Positions 57,900 to 64,000 of a stretch of DNA of 64,000 bases are shown piece by piece. A program made the translations under genes and the position numbers. The notes below the pieces were generated by a model. That model saw nothing but the letters and a program-made list of their open reading frames with translations. It was not told the DNA's origin and made no database searches. Source of the stretch: Ascaphus truei (taxonomy: Eukaryota > Chordata > Amphibia > Anura > Ascaphidae); NCBI GenBank assembly GCA_036426205.1, contig CM071579.1, forward strand, positions 13,670,071 through 13,734,070, written 5' to 3'. Position 1 is the stretch's first letter; every line of letters starts with the position of its first letter.

Positions 57900-59270
57900 A
57901 AAACTGAAAGTTGATAAGTCAATGGAGCCATATGGGATACATTTAAGGGTATTAAAAGAGCATAGGGTTGTGCTGGCAACACCATTGACAGAACAATGTA
58001 ACCAGTCACTATTAACAGGTGTAGTTCCAGGTGACTGGATAAGAGCCAGCGTAGTCCCACTTCACAGCAGTGGAAGTAGGGAAGAGGCCGGTAACTACAG
58101 GCCAGTGAGACTGACGATGCCCGCAGTGGGGAAATGAATGGAAACATGGCTGAAAGAGTTGTTGATCACCTAGAGTCCAACAACCTACAATATCCCAGGT
58201 ACATGGGTGTGTACAGGGGGTAGATCATGTCAAACAAATCTAACTGATTTTTGTGACTGGGTCACTAAGGTAATAAATAGATCAGGGTGGCACAGTAGAC
58301 AAAACACAGAACCCCAGCAAGCTCTTTTTGGAAACCCCTGAGCCCCCACAAAATATATATGTATATGTGTCAAAATGGGTGCTATTGAGGTGCGGCATAT
58401 GTATAGAACAGACGACAGGAAGCCCAATGCTACTCCAACATGACAGAAATACACAGTAAAATACTTATATATTCTCTTGAAATAGGGTCATTTAGTTTAA
58501 CCCTTTTGGCCAAAGCGTTGTAAGCTTGCGAGCCACGTCAAGGCAGACACCTGTTCGCAAGTCCTAACACTACACAGATAAATACTAATATACCTCTATT
58601 AGGATTAAAATTCCATTTACCTCTATTAGGGGAGAAAGACCACAGTGGGTCTATATCCAGCAGAATGAGGAACTTGCAAACTAGAGAGGTGGGGAGGGGC
58701 GGGCTTAAAACCTGGGAAGGAGGAGTTCCCTAGTTTGCAAGTTCCTCATTCTGCTGGTCTTCCTCCCTCCTAATAGAGGTAAATGAGAATTTTAATCCTA
58801 ATAGAGGTATGTAGTATTTTATCTGGTAGTGTTAGGACTTGCGAAACAGGTGTCTGCCTTGACGTGGCTCGCAAGCTTACAACGCTTTGGCCAAAGGGTT
58901 AACTCTGACCCTATTTCAGAGAATATATAAGTATTTTACTGTGTATTTCTGTCATGTTGGATGTAGCATTGGGCTTCTCTGTCGTCTGGCACAGTAGACG
59001 TAGCTTGCCTAGGTTTTAGGAAGGCCTTTGACACTGTCCCACATAGATGACTGATAAATTGCAATGCTTGGAATCAGACTCTAAGGTGGTAAACTGGATA
59101 AGACATTGGCTGACGGATAGGCAGTAGAGGTATGGTGAAGGGAGAACAATTCAGAGGCGGGGAAGGTAACCAGTGAAGCATCTCATGGATCTGTACTGGG
59201 ACCAGTGCTATTTAATATATTTATTAGTAACGTTACAAATTTGAAGGGGAAGTATACCTTTTTGCAGATA
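57900..59270 (+). mobile_element. CR1-like LINE fragment, split
   Basis: Left part (57900-58300) reads VDKSMEPYGIHLRVLKEHRV then VPGDWIRASVVPLHSSGSRE and EAGNYRPVRLT, classical CR1 reverse transcriptase blocks. Right part (from 58988) continues with a FRKAFDTVPH motif A and SVLGPVLFNIFIS motif B near 59200. Foldback insertion F4 splits it. Stops and frameshifts; in TTC17 intron 3. Confidence 0.8.
58301..58987 (+). mobile_element. Foldback insertion F4 with 12-bp target duplication
   Basis: GGCACAGTAGAC at 58289-58300 and 58988-58999 bounds it. About 109 bp unique 5' sequence precedes an inverted repeat: left arm from 58410 (AGACGACAGGAAGCCCAATG) to about 58640, right arm from about 58745 to the very end at 58987. 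Arms include CTTTGGCCAAAGGGTTAA, also seen in F2. Same architecture as F1 to F3. Confidence 0.85.
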
Positions 59271-59642
59271 AGGAGTTTTTATTTTCTAGTTTTGTAGCAC
59301 TTATTTAAAGAGAATTTGTCTATTCCCGGGCACCACATGTAGCCTTGCTGTTTGGCTATTCTTCTCTATGTATACTCCCCTTTTATCTTATACACGATTT
59401 ACGGATACTTTTAATACTTTATCTTTTGTGTGTCCCACATGGGAATATTTAGGCGGAGCACTATTGCCATCACTCCTCTATTTACAGCATATAGGAAAAT
59501 GGGCAGATACTGTGGGCCGGATAGGACAATAAAGAAAGGGGCAATTTGACTTACTCATTTCTTTAAGCCTTGAACACACAAGTGCTGGTATTCTTACCCT
59601 TGAGGTTTTATTCCCTTTCATTTGGGCGGTGTTGTGAACTTT

Positions 59643-59730
59643 GGTGGGTGGGGGGGGGGGAAGGGGGATTAGGGGGTGGAGGGGGGGGGGGAGAATCTTC
59701 TCTTCTCCACCCCCGCCCCTCCCCCCATAT
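59643..59730. repeat. G-run / C-run hairpin
   Basis: Long G tracts broken by AAG, ATTA and TGGA, then AGAATCTTCTCTTCT, then C tracts. Could fold as hairpin or G-quadruplex; also prone to assembly error. Confidence 0.75.
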
Positions 59731-60643
59731 CCTCCTGCACGTACATGACCGTCATCAACAAAGATGGACTCTCAGAGACCAACACTTGCGGAGACTCGTG
59801 AAAACCCCCAAAAATGCAGATTTCCTATACACCGTCCAAAGCGGGTAGGACAAAAAAAAACACTAAGGGAATTACAGAAGAGATCCTTAAGTAGAGTAGG
59901 GAAAGCTCAAGTTGAAAGTTTGATCCCGAAAGGCTGAGGGGACTATTCACTTTTTGTGTGCAGTGCCGTGTTTGGGTTAAAACATGGGAATTTCAGTAAG
60001 TTCAAATTCCCCCTTTAGGTAATGGCAGGCGCTGGTATCATTTAATTCCCTCTTATTTGTTTACTGATTTTGTTATTTTTCTTCTATCACCTGTATGTAA
60101 CAAGCTTGGTGTCTCTTGCAATTAGACATTGTACCAATGCTTTTTCTTTTAATGCCATTACTACCGGTGTATTGTTCATATAGCCGCATAAGGAATCATG
60201 AATGACACCTGTGCAGAGTTTTCACTGTCTTGGACGTTTGGCTGTGACCAAATTGCAACCGGCCCTCTGCCACCATATCTCCTGTCTGCAGGGCGAAGTC
60301 GACACAGATCACCTTGCCGCCAGCGCCTCTCACAGCCGGACACCTTGGCCGCAGTATGTCCTTGGCGCCTCTCCCAGTCGCAGGGCATCTCTGACGCGCA
60401 GGATACTCGGCACGACCGCCAGCAGTGGGAAGTTTAAAAATGCGGCGCGGAGGTGCCCGGCTGGGAGAGGCGGCAACTCGCCCTGTGGTCAATAGTTATG
60501 GCGACAGAGTACCAGTTGCGATTCAGGTCGTGGCCAAAGCTCCCATTCTGGGGTTTATTTACCAATGTATAGTGCTTCACATATCAACTGCAAGCCGGAA
60601 ACAGTCTAGTGCATTAGTGGGCAACTCGAGTCCTCAAGTGCCA

Positions 60644-61330
60644 TGCCGATTTTGAACTGAGCTGCTCTGCTGCTGAGTATTGAAGTTGTCTCCTGGGTGA
60701 TAAACTCAGTCGGCTCACTTACACTGCTTTGTTACTGCAGTTGGCTGTTGCTCAGACCCTCTCCTTCATTTCCGGAAGTGATGCGGGACACGGGGCTCTA
60801 GGTGTGTCGTCAGTATCCGGATGTGACATTGCACCCTTTCCCGTTAGGCTGATGATTGATAATAGGGTGGATCCAATTGGCTAATCTAATCCACCCAATT
60901 ATCAATCATCAGCCAATTAGTGCGGTATTTAGCACCATGGGTGAAGCCCTCCCAGTATCCCTGACGAAGCCAACTAGATTGGCGAAACGCGTAGGAGGAG
61001 CTACGGGTTACAATCGGATCAGTAAGAGAGCCACCTGACACTGACCCAGTGTGAGATCTGAGAGTACACAATTACTCTCCGTTTGCCTGAGGGATATCTG
61101 TCTGCCCGAGAGTACAGCCCACCAGCCTATCAGGAAAGGGTGCAACATCACATCCGGATACTGACGTCACACCCAGAGCCCCGTGTCCCGTGTCACTTCC
61201 GGAAACGAAGGAGAGGGTCTGAACAACAGCCAACTGCAGTAACAAAGCAGTGTAAGTGAGCCGACTGAGTTTATCACCCAGGAGACGACTTCACTACTCG
61301 GCGACAGAGCAGCGCAGTTCAAAATCGGCA
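60644..61330. repeat. About 200-bp inverted repeat flanking a hammerhead-like core
   Basis: Left arm 60644-60843 and right arm 61134-61330 are complementary at about 90 percent or better by eye (ATAAACTCAGTCGGCTCACT, ACACGGGGCTCTAGGTGTG and counterparts). Between them is a smaller palindrome (60847-60914, GGCTGATGATTGATAAT...) and the motif at 60958. Left arm abuts a fragment of the common palindromic MITE (60612-60641). A T-rich tail with TTTTTGCGCCTATCTTTTTA follows to about 61615. Confidence 0.8.
60958..60996 (+). ncRNA. Hammerhead-ribozyme-like motif with intact core
   Basis: TCC pairs with GGA (stem I), core CTGACGA is a full match to CUGANGA, stem II GCC/GGC with a 9-nt loop, GAAA, palindromic ACGCGT as short stem III, cleavage-type A at 60993. 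AGCCC upstream and GGGTT downstream can form a distal stem I beyond an internal loop. The short self-complementary stem III suggests action as a dimer. Most complete of the three motifs. Confidence 0.65.
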
Positions 61331-61696
61331 AAGCTATAACATCCACCTCCCTCCACTCATCCGACACCACCTGACACGTGAAGGCTTGGAACCTTGTGGG
61401 AGAATATCAGTGTCTTGAACTATCATCTTTGACACATCGGCAGCAGTCCCAGTGATATCAGGCAATGTCTTTTGTGTTTTTTATTATCATTCTTATTTTT
61501 TCATTATTTTCTTGCATTTGTGCCTTGATTTACGCATTGTTTTTGTTATAACATTTTTTTTTCTATTAAATTGGTTTTATTCATTGCCTTTTTGCGCCTA
61601 TCTTTTTATATTTTCTCTTTGAGGTATTAGGTATCCTTACTTTGAGAGGCTGCATCTTTCCTGCATATGAATAAGACATTGGACTCTAAACACTAA

Positions 61697-62165
61697 GACT
61701 TAAAGCTGCAGTTCAGTCTTTTTTTTTTTTTTTTTTAATTATTTTTTTTACTTCAATAGTTTTATGTGTGCAATCTCTAATTACCTAAAGAACTTTATAG
61801 CTGCAGGTCAATTCGTTCTTCATGTATTGATAGGTCGAAATTTGGTGACATAATTAGTGAAGGGATCTGTTTATATTCTGCTTGTCTGTCAGTGGAAGCT
61901 CATGAATATTCATGAGCACTCCTGCACTGACATGTACTAGAGGGAGGGCAGGGCTGACAAAGGGGTGTGCCAGGGCTTGTGACAGGACATGAAGGGGCAG
62001 TGCCTTAGCAAATGGCTGTTAAAATAGAATACAAGAAAATTGGTCTTTAAAAGTTGTTTTTTTTTTAAAACAGAAAATGCTAAAAGTATTTTTTCTTACT
62101 ACAGAACTGATTTATTAAAAAAAAAACACACATGCAGGATATTGACTGAACTGCAGCTTTAAATA
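61697..62165 (+). repeat. MITE with AAAGCTGCAGTTCAGTC ends
   Basis: Starts TAAAGCTGCAGTTCAGTC and ends GACTGAACTGCAGCTTTA. Interior GGAGGGCAGGGCTGACAAAG, GGTGTGCCAGGGCTTGTG, poly-T runs. Same family as 48850 and 6880. Confidence 0.8.
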
Positions 62166-62495
62166 CTATTCTATCAGATTTATTTATTTATTTTGCACAC
62201 AATACTGATCCTAACCCTATATGTGAAGCTCCTTATTGGTTCATGTCACTTTCATCACCACACTAGTGGGTTCATTGTTTTACAATAAGCGCATTACTGT
62301 TTTGCACTATTATTATTATTATTACAATTATTTGTTCCATGGTCAGTTGTTAACCATTGCAAGTTTTATAAGGGTTACAGCCCCATCACCATTCCAGGTC
62401 TAATATCTATCACCCTCCCAGTGTTCCTTTTTCAGTCACCGGACATCCGGTGTGTTGGAGCTGGATTTTTTTTTAAGCGCACCCATTTTTTCTAT

Positions 62496-62612
62496 TTGCG
62501 TTCTTCAAGGACCATCAACAGGCAGTCTGAGCCACCTGTGTTGAAGCAGGGATATCCTGAAGCCCCGATCTGTTAGTGACCCTTCAGGACTGGAGTTGCC
62601 TACCCCTGGTCT
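62496..62612. repeat. Palindromic MITE, same family, shortened
   Basis: CAAGGACCATCAACAGGCAG, GAGCCACCTGTGTTGAAGCA and CCTTCAGGACTGGAGTTGCC. Left arm is deleted in part. In TTC17 intron. Confidence 0.8.
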
Positions 62613-63756
62613 GGTACCGAGTCATATTGTTACTGTTTGCAATCAGACTGTCACGATGGACGCACTTATTAACAAATTTATATTTTGTGGATCCCAATTG
62701 AGCAGAGCAAGTTGAGCAAAATAAACTGAGATTTATTCCCTTGATAGGCAAACACACGACAACTTCAGAATACACTTAATAATTACACTTACTGGTATAG
62801 GAACAGGGGATAATGTCCAGAAAGGTGCAAAGCACCAGAAGATTGTCTTTTAAAATGTAGTCCTTTTGCAAGGGCATAAATTGCCAGCCCAATCCTTCTG
62901 TGAATGTGCAAAGTCTTTTCTGGTCCGTTGGGGTTAATCAGATAACCCCCCAGCAATCACAGTGTCCTAACGCAGAGTTTTGTCCTTGGTTCAGATGTAA
63001 TAAGACTCTTTGCGTTCCAGGAATGTGCTGCTGCTCTTATACGCTATTAGAAGCGTGTTGTAAATCCGCTCACATGGTATAATGAATAACGAAAGACCAC
63101 TGGGATAGCCTTGGTGGCATGTATATAGGATTTGAGAGCCTATCTCCAACATACCCACCCAATCCCCCTCGTGGGAAAGTTCTCATTCCCCAATCCCCTA
63201 CTTGCCCACAGTTTGGAGAGAGGGCACTCTAGGGATTTCCTATTCACACACAGCATGTGTGACAATGCCACCTTGGCTTCTTAGCATAGGTGCACTCCCC
63301 TCTTTACCTGGCCTCTCTCAGGCCGGAAGGGAAACTCAGGGGGTGAACTAGCCCAGATGGGTCAACAGGATTTCCTATTTAGCATCCATCTGGCCAATTC
63401 ACACCCACCTGACTCTGGGTCTTTGATATGCAACACTTTCAGAGACTCACAGGCATGGGCCCAGCATGTTACCTTTTAAGCTTGCATAGGAAAGTGACCC
63501 AGCTCATAGGTGTCAAAACATTTGTTTCCTGTGTGCATTTTAATGACAGGAGAAAAAACAACTTCATCCTGCTTGTCCCTTTTAAAACCTGCAGCAAAAA
63601 TACACTTTATTGAAAATACATGTTCCCCTTATCTCACAATTATATTTTTTATATGTGTGTGCTTGTGGTGTACTCTACTGCAAGCACATACAATCCTGCA
63701 AAATGGGTACAACAAGGGACAGAGGGAAAAATAAGACATGTACAGTGCATGAAAAA
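62613..63756. other. TTC17 intron 3, unrecognised repeat-like sequence
   Basis: Starts with a TGTCACGATGG segment at 62650; several short frames but no domain. Possibly an LTR or other retroelement remnant. No tRNA or exon found. Confidence 0.35.
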
Positions 63757-63845
63757 TTAACCCCTTCATCCCCAATTCGAAATGGGGGTAACCAGCTGAG
63801 CACACTGCCTTTATTACGCCCATTTTCGCACAGTGACCTTTACAA
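63757..63845. repeat. MITE fragment, AACCCCTTCA family
   Basis: TTAACCCCTTCATCCCCAAT to GCACACTGCCTTTATTACG resembles 35138-35230. Remaining 155 bases to the window end hold nothing I recognise. Confidence 0.5.
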
Positions 63846-64000
63846 TATTTAGAGCCATCTGAATTATCATTGTGGATCATGCGCGCGTGTAACAGCAAAT
63901 AATAAATCCGGCTAAATGAAGATCTCGATTTATCCAAAAATAACACACTCGTAGCAGCCAGTACGAGTTGACATAATGATTTGTCTGCTGATCATCTCTC

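Noticed and set aside
57245..64000. TTC17 exon 4
   Set aside because: Expected continuation (a Pro-Glu-Asp-Tyr-type segment after exon 3) was not seen; frames here fall in LINE, foldback or MITE sequence.

Overview
This window is vertebrate nuclear DNA, most likely from an amphibian (probably a frog). It has split genes with GT-AG introns. Its repeat fauna (L2-, CR1- and L1-like LINEs, a Penelope-like element with a GIY-YIG domain, Tigger-like and hAT-like MITEs, long palindromes) is of the kind seen in anurans. Nothing looks prokaryotic, and the species cannot be fixed from sequence alone. Most open frames here are chance frames in introns and repeats.

Three plus-strand genes are recognisable. 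(1) TPCN2, the lysosomal two-pore channel 2: 16 exons from 476 to the stop at 24597, all in phase, giving about 456 residues from the end of S6 of repeat I to the C-terminus. The 5' half lies to the left of the window. (2) API5, apoptosis inhibitor 5: six exons at 43579-46524 encode the last 208 residues (leucine zipper, NLS, RG-rich tail). I could not find its upstream HEAT-repeat exons in the 19 kb after TPCN2. (3) TTC17: CpG-rich promoter, signal-peptide exon (50909-51100) and exons 2 and 3 (56638-56727, 57075-57244); the rest continues to the right. API5 followed by TTC17 in the same orientation is the conserved vertebrate order. A minus-strand terminal coding exon that I cannot identify lies at 32843-33163.

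Most of the rest is transposon debris. 1-24.5 kb: TPCN2 introns with MITEs, L2-like LINEs, a Jockey/CR1-group LINE and foldback insertions. 24.6-43.5 kb: TPCN2 3'UTR, a retroviral gag/protease remnant, a minisatellite, a second LINE with nested insertions, the unidentified minus-strand exon, and an L1 ORF2 fragment split by a 1.77-kb LTR-like element. 43.6-50.9 kb: API5 with palindromic MITEs in its introns. 50.9-64 kb: TTC17 5' end, whose introns hold an L2 copy, a Penelope-like element with a 15-bp target duplication, a CR1 fragment split by a foldback insertion, and a 200-bp inverted repeat around a hammerhead-like motif.

The most unusual signals are three hammerhead-ribozyme-like motifs (two plus, one minus), one in the 3' region of the Penelope-like element, and four foldback insertions sharing one architecture: a unique 5' part, an inverted repeat ending exactly at the 3' boundary, and an 11-14 bp target duplication. 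I infer that these may be products of Penelope-type retrotransposition. Coordinates of exons come from reading splice sites and codon phase by eye; boundaries of repeats are approximate unless a target duplication is stated.
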